Part shown: piece after piece, positions 1 through 11,666 of the stretch
Layout of the letters: every line of letters begins with the position of its first letter
Position numbering within the stretch: the stretch's first letter is position 1
Source of the DNA: Branchiostoma floridae
Lineage: Eukaryota; Chordata; Leptocardii; Amphioxiformes; Branchiostomatidae
NCBI RefSeq assembly: GCF_000003815.2
Contig: NC_049995.1
Coordinates: 15,719,163 to 15,783,162, forward strand
DNA: 64,000 nucleotides
Direction: 5' to 3'
Made by a program: the position numbers and the translations under genes
The notes under the pieces: generated by a model
What the model saw: only the letters and a program-made list of their open reading frames with translations
The model's database searches: none
Told to the model about the DNA's origin: nothing

Positions 1-95
1 AGCTGTTGCATTTTAGGCTATTCAGAAGGCTTATTTTATCAGTTTTAGGGCCATGTCAAGATATCAAAACAAACATAGTATAAACTATTCTTTCA

Positions 96-205
96 AAAAA
101 AATTAACATGGCCCTCCCCCTATCTTAAAAAAAATCAACATGGCCCTCCCCCCACCTAAAAAAAAATTAACATGGCCCTCCCCCCCTAACGCACCAGCCC
201 TCCCC
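96..205. repeat. Three ~36-bp units of A-run plus ACATGGCCCTCCCCC
   Basis: Tandem units of poly(A), TT/TCAACATGGCCC and a TCCCCC run, directly after the composite-repeat fragment at the window start. Confidence 0.85.
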
Positions 206-239
206 CCGATAAATATCGTACAGTCCCTAACATGTTAAT

Positions 240-2770
240 GTGCAAATCCTAAAGAATGTTGGAAACTCACAATCTAACGTTTTAAAATGGAATTGGCTCG
301 CAGTTGTCGCAAAATCGAAGTCAACCAATAACCAAAGAGAAAAACAACATTGTGGCCTAGTTCTGTGTAACATTGACCCACTTATGGTAATATCTATATC
401 CTCGAAAGTGGAACACCTAACCTTGGAAACGAATCTCTTCTGTCATGTGCCAAAATTAGAAAAGCCTAGCTAAGCGCTATTCAATGTTGACGCTGGGTAT
501 CATCATACTTTCAGTATCAGCCACAAATCTTACAATACATCTTTTCTTGCACATGACAGTGTGCAAGAACATAATTGTATAAATAGGAGGCGAGTAGAAA
601 TAGACAGAAACAATATCCTGTTCCCTGGTATTCGAACCCGCACGGAGTCCAGGCCGCCAGATCACAAAGCCAGCAACGCAAACCACTATGCCAAAAGGCT
701 AAGAGCCCATTCGGTTCCTTGTTGTCTTGAAGTCAAATTCCCTTCCCTTAAGATAGAACCTTAACCAAGATGATGAAGGGTTGGGAATTTTGTCACTGAC
801 GTCGAATGTCATGTATTGTTTCTTTTTAAATATTTCATAACTTAATACCTTGCTGTAGCATCTTGTTATGAATTTATGACAAGCAAGCATTTGTATATTA
901 TGAATTATTTGTGTACCCCATAGCTGTATAGCCATTGTTATGGTTTCTAAATGGCAAACATACAACCTTCCACCCTACTACTATACTTGTATATTCAACA
1001 AAACCGCAAATAGTCGGAACCTGTAAACTGGCCCCATCCTAGGCGAGAAGCTTATTGGCAGGGCCCCCTAGGCCTCTGTTTTCAAGGCCAGGCGAGTTTG
1101 ATGAATGCTGCCGAAGGATGTAAACAAACCGAGCATGTGACCAACCACTGACCTAGGGGGACTGGTGGAAGAAACCAACTGAAAAGGGGTGTTGCGGTGA
1201 ACAAATTCGTTTTAGATTTTACCCTTAATACCAAACAAATTTTAGGAAACACCTGTAACTGTATAGTTTAAGCATTTCAATTTTATGTTTTAGCATCAGT
1301 TTTGATCAGTATTAGTACTAAATTCGTGCACAAACGTTTTTATCAAGCTAGAGTTTCCCTAAAAGATGTTGAATGTTCCATATTCCATGTTGTTTTTGTC
1401 GACCTATATCTGGTTTCTTGGGGATGGTCTTTGGTATAATCGCATTTGTAGGCAGTAACACAGTTTGCACCAATTTGGTACCTTGCACTAGCACTATTTT
1501 GATTGAAATGATTAAGTGCTATTATCTACATATCACATGACAATATTTGGCAAAGCCAATCAATTTATCAATATAAGATCAATGAAATAATCAATTAATT
1601 GATTGAATGACTGAAACCTAGAAATTGAATTTCAACAGCAACCAAGATAGTCCATACTTAGATATTCTGACACACGCATGTTTCTTGTAAATTATAATTG
1701 CCCCCAAATTGATTTTTGATAGATGATACTTTCCAGGAAGGGCGTTGAATAAATTTCGAATGTATGCTGGCAAGGTCGTTGTCAGCTAAGGGTCGTCCCG
1801 CGCTATTTTTGTCCCGAGCGCATAGCAACAGCGGATCATTCTGACAGGTTGTTCCAAACAGGTTACCTCACTAGGCCCCGGGACATGAATATAACACTAT
1901 TTTAGAACCTACCATTGCTGACAGCGGGGGTGAATCTCAAAAATATTATTCTGAACTTATCCACGGCTTTTTTTGCATTTAAGAGAAATATTAGCATTCA
2001 GTTTGTAACATTCATTTTTCCGAGATGAACATGTCAACTAACATACGTACAGAATAAAATTAATGTGTGCTGACACCCCCTTATTGGAATGGAACAGTCC
2101 AAGTTAACCTAGCCTTGACTTGACCCAAAAACCCGGACTGCAGACGCAGCAAGCGTTCTGATTGGTCCAATCAAGGATATGTAAACAGCGATGGCTTTTT
2201 ATGGAATGCGATAAGATAACGTTGCATTCACTCGGTGACATGATACGTGGAGTTGACCTAGATTCAGTTTTGGTGGTCTTTTTTAGGTAAAATCGGTAGA
2301 TTTTTTACCCGACATTCTTTTTACTGAAGGTACATACCATTCTAGCTATTCAGATGTAACCTTGAATGGGGCAAACGTTTTTTACGAACCATAGCAAAGT
2401 AATAAAGTGCAAAGACATGTCAATATTGACCAAAGGTACATGTACACTGTAGGCCCCGCCCTATACCAACCCACTACGGACAATGATAAGCTTGTTTGGT
2501 CCGAGGCTTTCGAGCACACAGCCGAAGGTCAACTTACTATGGGGAGGAGAATGTCACGTAGCTTAGAGAACAAAACATTTGCTGTAATAGGAAGGACACT
2601 GTCTGTAGTGTCTAATCAAAGGATTTGGAAATGGTCACAAGAGACACCAGCGATGTACCAGTACAGAAAATTCAGGTACAGGTCCGGTTCAGGTCCAGAG
2701 GAATCCTCCTCTTGAAAATTTGTAAATCGTTAACCTCCAGAAACACTTTTTCCTGTGTTTTGAGGGTCAA
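240..2770. other. Gene-free stretch
   Basis: No exon-like or conserved coding segment was recognised. Apart from the tRNA-like head at 622-705 it is AT-rich single-copy-looking DNA. Short ORFs here have no recognisable motifs. Confidence 0.5.
622..705 (-). mobile_element. tRNA-like SINE head, family 2, minus-strand copy
   Basis: The minus strand reads GCATAGTGGTTTGCGTTGCT... GCGGGTTCGAATACC, parallel to 39105-39185. Confidence 0.55.
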
Positions 2771-2773
2771 ATA

Positions 2774-2954
2774 CAGTAAAAACTAGAAGCCAGTTAATTG
2801 CACATCGGATTAACGCACACTTCGGTTAAATGCACGGAATTCCAAAATCCCAAGTCGGTGCGGTCCAGCTAGATAACTTCGCATTATTGCACAAGCCGGA
2901 TAATTGCACGAAATTTACTGGCAAATAGGCCCTGCAATTAAGCGGCTTCAACTG
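2774..2954. mobile_element. MITE family A (CAGT...ACTG, TA flanks), copy 1
   Basis: About 180-bp inverted-repeat element: ends read CAGTA...GAAGCCAGTTAATTGC and GCAATTAAGCGGCTTCAACTG, with TA on both sides. CAGT termini with a TA target suggest a pogo/Tigger-type Tc1-mariner derivative. Related copies lie at 9295 and 62370, with a fragment at 53205-53270. Confidence 0.75.
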
Positions 2955-3901
2955 TATAGGGAAATATAGCCAACTTCGTTTTACCTTTGTTAAAACAAGA
3001 AATCTTTTTAAAAAAGCTGTGCCTTGCCGCGTATTTTATGTTATTTTGGTAAGTTAGACCAAGGTGGTTAGACTAGATTCTACGCTTAAAAATCCCGAGT
3101 TCCACATGTCGCCCCCCTCCCCTTCATTATCATAATTTATGTCAGATGAATTATTGGCACATTAAACAGGTTTTGTAAAACTTTTTGACCCACAATGAAT
3201 ATGCATTATTTTTTATTACAAACTAAGTTCCTTCTGATGCAATTTGTGATATATATTTATATAAACATGGTGAGTTAAAGCGTAGATTTATTACGCTGGA
3301 CCACATACAGTAACATGCGTCTAGAAGAGCGTTTTAATACTCGCCTGCAATGTACCATTGTCTAACTAAGCCATGAAACTCGGCAAGGAAAGAAGGGCCT
3401 TTGGAAGGGGCTTTGGAAGGGCTGGGTTAAAAGGTCCGTCCGTCCGTCCGTGGAAGAAAGCTGGCGTAAAGCCTTGCCTGGCGGCAAGGCAAAAACTACA
3501 CAGCATAGCATAGGGGCCCAAATCACAGCATAGCGGATCCAGATCACAGCATAGAAATCCAAATCATACTGGTTCAACGTAGAATGTTGTTGGGAAGCTC
3601 TGTAGGACCAGTGTGTCTAGTCACGTATGACATGTCTGCGACATGACAAGTCACCATGATTTACGACGATAATTGGCCTCTCGTGTCATTTTTTCCACCG
3701 ATGTAAACAAGGGGATTGTGTTCACAAAACTTGGCCGCATGCATGTGCTAGATTTCTATTGGATACCTATTAAGTAAGTTCTTTGGTCTCGTGTATGGGG
3801 GACCTTTGGGTGTTAAAATGTTTTGCACGTGACATAATTCAACACAATCAAGAATTGTATAGGTGACCCAGTGTACTTGGCTGTAAACCTGTTGCATAGC
3901 T

Positions 3902-4111
3902 ACTGTAAATGCAGAAACTTTCGCGGTGGATTTATGTTCGCGGTTTTCGCTGTGGCTGCTTCACCGCGAATTTAAAACCACCGCGAACATTTATCCATAA
4001 CAGTAAGAGACTACAGTGCATGGTGCTACCGTGAAATTAAAACCACCGCGAAAAGTCTATTTTCCCGCTACCGCGAAATTAAATCTCCGCGAACTTAAAT
4101 GCATTTACAGT
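3902..4111. mobile_element. MITE family B (ACTGTAAATGC...GCATTTACAGT), copy 1
   Basis: About 210-bp element with perfect 11-bp terminal inverted repeats, TA flanks, and internal CGCGGT/ACCGCG motifs that form nested inverted repeats. It accounts for the apparent ORF over 4016-4312. Other copies lie at 19127, 21723 and about 48300. Confidence 0.85.
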
Positions 4112-5334
4112 ATGTTGCACTATTGCAGTAGGGTTGAAAAGACAGTCAAAACTGCCTATAGAAGAAGACCACTCAGGGCATTGATAAAACCAGGTCTATG
4201 TGACAGGTGGTCACTATATATAGACAGGATTCCTATAACGCTTGTGTCTATCAGAAAACCATATAAGGAGAGGCTACCCAAAAGTGGTCATTTTTGGCTA
4301 GGAGATCCTTGAACTGTTATATGGAGATGGTCACTTGTTAGTTGACAAGATTGACTCACTACACCATGTACTAGTAGCACTAGTAGTATGTTATAGCCAT
4401 GGCATAGATGAACTTAGCTACATGTATAGTTGGTTTCATGACTTTGTGGTTGGCAGTGGTCTATCACACAGCGACATCAAACGATTTCTAAGATAAACAA
4501 CCCATTGTTCTTCTGTCTGTGCTCTGGAGGACTCTGTGGTATATGGCGATAACAGGCCCCATGTGACACATTTACACCAACTACAAAGTACTTTCTTGGA
4601 TCGTGTCCAAGATTTCTTAAGGCCTCCCCTTTTCTTACTCCTAGGAGCAAACATATCTAGCAGTACACAATGTTTACTTATAGTATACATGTAAGCTTTG
4701 GGGACCGCATTTCTTCAAATTTGCAACAAGGACACCTAGCTGTAGTGTTGATTAGTACAACCGGTTAGTATTTCTCTTAAAAAGGTGACAGACAGTCACT
4801 GAGACGTTGATTAGGTGTAACCAGATAGCAAAGTTCTTTGTGTATAGGCTTCAGATTGCAGCAGCGCCACCTGTGCTGCAATACATATTTAGATCTACAT
4901 GTATTTAGTATTGCTCTTAGGAAAGTAACAGATGCCACTGAGATTTCAGCGAACTTTTTGTTTGTCAGTGATTTGCCTATTCAAGGATAAGAAATACAAT
5001 TTTGAGAAATTGAAATAGGGAATTGCTGTCGTTGACAATTAACATTTCTTTTATAGACTTATATCATTGACATTTACCAAAACCATTAGGGCCTACCAGA
5101 GAAATCGTAGAGACAGTTAGTAAAAGTAGGTCAATGACATACATTTGTACATGTACAGTATATGGTACTACTCAAAGTATACCGGCTATATAGATACAGA
5201 TACAGAAGCTGGTGTGTTTTAAAAGTCAAGAGAACTTCTTAAAAACAATCCAAAGAAATGGAAAACTCAAGAAGGTATAACTCTCTTTGAACTGAAATTC
5301 TTCCAAATTCATTAATGTTATTCTTGTATTAGTT

Positions 5335-5507
5335 AATCTCCAAGCAGATCCTACAATGGCATAAGTGTGCCAAACTGGCCAAGGAGTGTACTCAGCCGAG
5401 AGGTGTCCATTTGCCTTGTAGCGAAACACACTCTTAAGCCAGCTTCACTCCTCTGCCAGCTTTTGATACTATCTTATGTTACCTTGGGATCTGCTTGGAG
5501 ATTAGTA
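5335..5507. mobile_element. MITE family C (AATCTCCAAGCAGATCC ends)
   Basis: Terminal inverted repeats AATCTCCAAGCAGATCC and GGATCTGCTTGGAGATT bracket about 170 bp. A relative at 35551-35747 abuts the EcKinase stop codon, and an interrupted copy lies at about 48258-48600. Confidence 0.75.
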
Positions 5508-6451
5508 TCAGTGACATTTACCAAGACCCTTGGGACTTGCCCAAGTTAAAAGACATTCATTGAAACTTGGAAAGTAGGTCAATTGTGTATATTGCGGTTC
5601 ACTTTGCATGGAGATATTTCCAATAATGACTTTATATCTGACATTTTCCCTAAGTGTTATAGCGAGGGGGTTAAATGAGAAGTGATGATTGAAAAGGCGT
5701 TTTTGCAATATCCACTTCCATTTACAAGATGATGACAAAAAATCTGATTTTTTTTATGGAACAGTCCACTTTTTCGTGGGGGTAAATTTTGGCAATAGAA
5801 TTTGGATACGATCATAAAATATTTACATCTTTTTGTGCAGCAAAATTTATTAGAATAAAAGACAATCTTGTGAGAAAGAAATGTTAGAACAAACAGAAAT
5901 TTTATGCCCTAATACCAGTTCAGAATTCCTTTCAAAAATTGACTGATGTAGCATGGTTGCATAGACCCCAAAAGTAAATTCAATTTTGGTTTTCATGTTT
6001 GGCAAATTTTTCTATCATCTCTATGTAATACATTGCTAATGCATAGGTGTTACGCAGTACCTACTTACTGGTGGGAAGCCTGCTATAAATGGAAATATTC
6101 CAGCCCTAAGTGATGATTTTTTTCCCCATTTTCTGGAAAGGAGGCCTCCGGTGTATTTCTGGGATAAAATGATTTACGCGGAACCCTGACCCAGTTCTCA
6201 ATGACAATTAGAGGTCAAAAAGGTAAACGGTCGGTCCTCAAAGTGAGGCAATATTTATCGCTTTTTTGATGGTTAGGAGAGGCAATACGTCCTTGCCGCT
6301 AGTTGCTTTTAAGTCCATCAAAACACTCACAGTCACTCTTTCTCTTTCGATAAGTGTTTTGGCGATGGGTTCTTTAATTTACGTGCTACTTGTTTCAGTT
6401 GTTTGGGAAAATCCCTTTAAAAACTAATACTCTGACTCTCTGAGTGATGTA

Positions 6452-7870
6452 GGCTGAAACGTCTGACCGTTTCCAAAATCATGTCCAGTTGCTTAAGTAA
6501 CTGCTATTTGGCATATCTTATTACCTGGATTTCTAACCTTCATCTACATTTGTATGTGTCTGACCATTTCCAAAATCATATTCAGTTGCTTGAGTATCTC
6601 AGTACCAGCTTCGCAGGCACACAGTGCGGCAGCAGCTGGTTATATTACACTGAACGACCCGTCACATCAAACTTTTGCATATCTATCTGCAAGCGTTCTT
6701 TAAACAATCCAGAGAAGATGCCCCTACTGTGCTTGGTGATAACAAATTCCACTCTACAATTATAGTTCTGGGAAAACAGGAATTTTTGAACACATCAATC
6801 CTAGGTTGGTAAACTGCTATTTTGTGTATCTTATACCTAGATGTCTAATGGTTATTGAATATTGGGTGGGCCGACTACTCACTCTTTGCAGCCAGGGGCT
6901 GAATTGCGAGGAGCTTACAATAGGCGGGGCTAAATCGCAAAGGTCTGGAGCGAGCTGCCATTCGGCGCCACTCGGGTGACCTCAATATGACAGTAATTGC
7001 CCCAGGTGCGGCCAAGGTACTGTACTTAGGTTTTTTTTTAACCACTCACACCGCACCATCGCACATGTGGCAGGTTCCTTAACGTGCCCGGGGTGTGGCT
7101 CTCCTCATACACGGGACCTCCATTATTTAACGTCCTATCCGAGGGACGAAAATCTTCGTCCACAAACCAGCATTTCCTTGCCAATGGGAAAATAACCATC
7201 GCAATCACTCTGTCAGCATCTCTCTTGTGGGTGATTCAGGCTCGCATAAAATCTCGCGCTGGTCAAATAAACTACTCTAGGGTCCAAGTGATGCAACCTA
7301 AGTGATAAGCCAAACCAAACCAAACCTGAAACGTCTGATTTCCAAAGTCATGTCCAGTTGTGTGAGCAGTGACTGTGTACAAAATACTTTTCTGGGCCAG
7401 GTTGCACAGTGTGCAACTTGGGGAAAAAACTAGGTTGCACAACTGAATTTCAAGTTGCACCACCTACAATGCACTAATTTCTGAAAAAAAGGTACAATAC
7501 ATAACCTTTTACTATGATGTTACTTATGAGCATGTTTGTTTCAAACTAAAAAACAAGTAAATTAACAACAAAATCCAGTTCTGAGGCTCAAAATCTAAGT
7601 ATGCAACCTGAGTTTAGAAGTAAGTTGCACCAAGCAAAAAGTGGTTGCAATGTGCAAGTGTGCAAGTGGGTATTTTGCACGCTGTTGAGTAACTGTTATT
7701 TTGCGTATCTTATTACCTGGATTTCTAACCTTCGTCTGCATGTACAGTTGTATGTGTCTGACCAAGGAGCTTTTATCACTGTTTCAAATATGAAATATCA
7801 TACCCAGTTGCTTGAGTAACCACTGCTATTTGGCGGATCTTATAACCTTGATGTCTAATCTTCGTCCACA
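6452..7870. repeat. Several copies of a dispersed low-copy repeat
   Basis: Core CTGACCGTTTCCAAAATCAT, then CCAGTTGCTTGAGTAAC, GCTATTTGGCATATCTTA, CCTGGATGTCTAACCTTC. Copies or parts lie at 6455-6545, 7322-7366, 7684-7735 and 7790-7870. Elsewhere: 17168-17275, 25185-25225, 28740-28810 (minus), 41603-41720, 42842-42985 (minus) and 53091-53205. Confidence 0.8.
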
Positions 7871-9294
7871 AACTAGCATTTCCTTGCCAATGGGAAAATA
7901 ACCATCGCAATCACTCTGTCAGCATCTCTCTTGTGGGTGATTTAGTCTCTCATAAAATCTCGCGCTGGTCAATATATCAGGCTGGGAACAGCCTCGTAAA
8001 CATGTTTACAAAATCGGCATGCGAATTTGAATGAGGCTTCAAACATATCAGCCAATCGTTTTGTCGTCAGAAGCGTTGTAAAACACTATGGGAAGAGAAT
8101 TTCTTTGTTGTACTATTGAGTTGGTGCATGTTAATGCACACACCTAACCTCAGAATCGAGGTGTGCAGAAACAATTTTGGGTGTTAGAAAATGTAGAAAA
8201 TGCAAATTAAAAGTAGAATGTCTTTCCTTATTGAAATATTTTTGGGCCCAGGTGAGTTGTCAGTTCAAATGAGCCGCTACGTAATTTTCCATCGTTACGA
8301 GTCACCTTGTGGGTCATAAACCCCTCTAACAACATCAAACGACAAGTCGTAGACTAGTAGGGCTCAAAAGACTGGGTGCATATTCAAATGGAAGGCTGCT
8401 CAGCACCAAGGATTACACCCATTCAATATATATTGCAAGAGAAGATAATTTGTTGGTTCTTGGATTTTTATAAACTTAAGATATGCTTAACTGGAAAAAT
8501 GTAATGAAAACAAAGTTTTAGGACTAGGTTTATGCCTGGAGTGAATACAGTCATACTCAAGTTTTCCTCTCTGTCCTCTGCTTTTATGATGTCCACCTAA
8601 CGTTAGGTCCCCTTTATCTGTCGGGTTAAGATTATAGGTATTGCCTTTGATGCGTCAAGTCCTGCAAATGAATTTCAAGCCCTGCCTTTATGTTAACATC
8701 AAACGGCGCGACAGTGACTCAGAAATCACCGTCTGCTGCGATATCCTCCCCCCACAACTCCGCGTCCGCGGCGTAAACAAGTCATATCACCCACCGGGGA
8801 CGGCTTTATATGGTCGTTATTGTAGATAATTACGCCAGCGACTCTTTGAAATAACAAATGGCAAAACGGTGGGACACTTGCACCCGTCATTACTTTGGGG
8901 ATACGAGATGAATCTATTACGATGTGACCGTGGAAAAGGACAAAAGTTCAGGAGGTAAATGTTACTGCAAAATGCCGCAATTGACCTTAGTTTGTGACAG
9001 ATTAGTTTTCTGGCAGTGCATGAAGTGCATTATATTGATAGACCAAAGCAAACTGCTTTTTACCATTCAAGCTTGTGTATTATTTTTTAAATTTTTTAAA
9101 GGAAGTCATGTGGATTAAATTGAAATGCTAATTTATTATCTGATATTTTCATCAGTTGTAGGTCATTTATTGAAGTTCAGATTCATTTTGGAAGGGTGGG
9201 TTGAAATTTGCGTGAAATGTCCGTCCAAACAAGGAAATTTCTGTCCCTGGACGGAAGGACGGGTCCTGTAGACAGCCCTGGTAATATGCTAGTA

Positions 9295-9468
9295 CAGTAG
9301 AAGCCACTTAATTGCACACCAGATTAACGCACACTTCTTTTAACTGCACGGAAACCCGAAATCCCAAAATAGTGCGGTCCAGCTAGATGACTTCGCATTA
9401 TTGCACCAGTTGGATAATTGCACGAAATTCACTGGCAAATAGGCCGCGCAATTAAGCGGCTTCTACTG
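9295..9468. mobile_element. MITE family A, copy 2
   Basis: Well-preserved copy with near-perfect ends CAGTAGAAGCCACTTAATTG and CAATTAAGCGGCTTCTACTG, flanked by TA on each side. No ORF. Confidence 0.8.
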
Positions 9469-10108
9469 TACACCTTTATCCATGTGAAACCTATTTGGTT
9501 TGAAAAACAGGCTATCTATGGATATCTAGTCAATGGTGGTTTCAAAGTGCAAAGTTTTTATTAGAAGTAAAGAATAACTTGGAAATATAAGTTTAAAAAC
9601 ACAGATAAGGGTGAACCAGCATTACACCATGGAACATATGACCAGGGAATGAACTTTAGAAAAACAACATTGATTGGAACTCTTTAGGGAGTGATGATGT
9701 GAAATGACTCACATCATCCTCAATAAGCTCTTCACTAAATCAATATATTTGTGTCTACGGCACCCTGTCGTGTTGTTTGATTATAAATAATGTGTTTTCT
9801 TGTAATGTCAGTTATCATAATCAAATATGTTTATGGTGATGGTATTACGTTTGTCATAACTTTTCCATAACAACGTTTATTCATTTCTCTATTCATTTAT
9901 TCAGCGGTCAATATTTTTGTTACCTTTTAGAGGTTCACCTGGGTTTGTGTTTTGTAAATCTGAGCCGGAGCCAAACAATGAATATAATGAGATATAAAAC
10001 AATTGCTTATCCTAACCGTTAGTGTTATTAAGCACTTTAGATCTTAAGCACGAAATATGCTGTGGGAAAGAAATCTCTAGGTCTTGTTAATGTATGCTGA
10101 TAGAACAC

Positions 10109-10437
10109 CAGGGCTCGAAATTCATTTGGGGGATTAGGTGCACTGGTGCACCCAGCTTAAAAATTGGGTGCACCAAAAAATTTTTGGGTGCACCACTTAA
10201 ATTTAACCCAATAATAAAACTTAGTTACAAGCTATCAAATTCTTAAACAAGTACCACGACAGACATTGTCTTTCTAACAGTTAGATGTCAAGAATATGAT
10301 GTTTACAAGTATACTTTGATATCCTTTCATACATAAACCTAAGAAAATATTTGGGTGCACCCACAGAAAAAAAATGGGTGCACAGCTCCAATTTTGGGTG
10401 CACCTTGGTGCACATGCACCCAGTATTTCGAGCCCTG
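10109..10437. mobile_element. hAT-like MITE family D (CAGGGCTCGAAAT ends), copy 1
   Basis: About 330 bp with termini CAGGGCTCGAAAT and ATTTCGAGCCCTG and multiple GGGTGCACC/GGTGCACCC motifs. GAACAC occurs at both flanks as a possible target duplication. A second copy lies at 52075-52390 in MED16 intron 2, and a fragment at 53845-53925. Confidence 0.75.
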
Positions 10438-10439
10438 AA

Positions 10440-11666
10440 CACTGATCCATCAGTTGCTGGTTGTAATGTCTCTTTCGTGTTTTTGTTTTTCTTCAAGCTT
10501 GATGAAATTGTCAAATACTGGATACTACTACTTGGTGACATCCATTTTAAGTGTACTTTCAAGCAACGGGAAACTTCTTTATGATATATCTGAGGGAGTA
10601 AAACGTTAACATCAATCCTAGGCAATTGATTGTGATGTTTCTCCCTTGCTTTTGTGTTAATGGACACTTTCAAGTGATGGAAAATCTTGTTTTTGACTGA
10701 TTGTAATGTTTCTGTGTTTTTTGTGTTCCCAGAGCTGCATTTTCTCTTTTGGGAATACCTTTTTTTACGTATCTGACTGAGAAATCAACAATTAATCCTT
10801 TGGCCATTTATTGTAATATTTCTTCCGTGGTTTTGTGTTCCTCCGAGCTAGGTGAAGGCCGTTGTTAAGTGCATTTTCTCTTTTGTCTTCGGGAATAGTA
10901 CCTTCTTTTACATATCTGACACTGAGGAAGCAACAATCCATTTGTGATTGATACATGATTGTTTCTCTCCTGTTTTTTTCATTCCTTGGAGCTACATTTG
11001 TAGGTGAAGGCTGCTTTTAAGTGCACTCTCTCTTAAGCAATAGCTAATATTTTTTACATATCAGCGGGAACAACGATCTCTTCAAGCAGTCGATCAATTG
11101 TTACAATGTTTCTCTGGTGTTTTGATGTTGCTCAAAGCTCAGTTAGAACCCTACTTAAGTGCACTTCTCGTGTCTTGAGGAATATCTTCTCGTGTCTTGA
11201 GGGGGCATCTTCTCTGGGTAGTTTTAAAGAACGCTTGCAGATAGATGTGCAAAAGTTAGGGGTAACGAGTCATTCGGTGTAATATAACCAGCTGCTGCCG
11301 CGCCGCGTGCATGCAAATCTGGTGTGTTATGCCAAACGGCGGTTATACCGGCTATATAGATACAGATACAGATCTTCTTTGTATCTAAGGGAATACCGGT
11401 ACCAATCTTTTGGCCTTTGATTGAAATGTTTCCCTTGCATTGTGTTTTTGTGCTCATCAAAGCTCAGTTAAGATTAAAAATCAAAATATGTCTTTTGTTA
11501 CCATATTTTTACTAACTGTAATGTTCCTTCTGTGTTTTTTATCCTCAGAGCTCGGTGAAGACTCTGTTCAAGTGCACATGACCGCTCCCTCTTATAGGAA
11601 TAGCTTTTTTATTACCCTTTGTCGGCTGATTGTAATGTTTGCTTTGTTTGTTTTTTTTATCCTCAG
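10440..11666 (+). repeat. Array of decaying copies of the C-clamp gene exon-1 acceptor edge
   Basis: Upstream of the real exon at 11667, the block of pyrimidine tract, CTCAG, then exon start (AGCTCGGTGAAGAC... AAGTGCAC) recurs. One near-perfect copy starts at 11549. Progressively worse copies lie near 11455, 11130, 10985, 10845, 10727 and perhaps 10490. Each is preceded by a version of ATTGTAATGTTTCT and followed by versions of TTTACATATCTGAC. Units are roughly 100-150 bp with some irregular spacing. Confidence 0.75.

Larger units (their letters stand above)
4113..10108. other. Gene-free stretch with dispersed repeats
   Basis: No gene recognised. It holds MITE families A and C and several copies of the dispersed block CTGACCGTTTCCAAAATCAT. 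7393-7685 is a block of GGTTGCAC/GTGCAACC motifs that may be an inverted-repeat element. A GC-rich stretch at 8700-8800 has a 62-codon ORF without identifiable features. Confidence 0.5.

Noticed and set aside
2407-2715. 102-codon plus-strand ORF as a small gene
   Set aside because: No motif, no splice or codon evidence, and its end overlaps a GGTCCGGTTCAGGTCC repeat fragment.
4016-4312. 98-codon plus-strand ORF
   Set aside because: Begins inside MITE family B and runs into flanking non-coding DNA; no recognisable domain.
8641-8829. 62-codon ORF in a GC-rich patch as a missing upstream exon of the C-clamp gene
   Set aside because: No similarity to the family's N-terminal segments that I could recognise and no suitable donor in phase.
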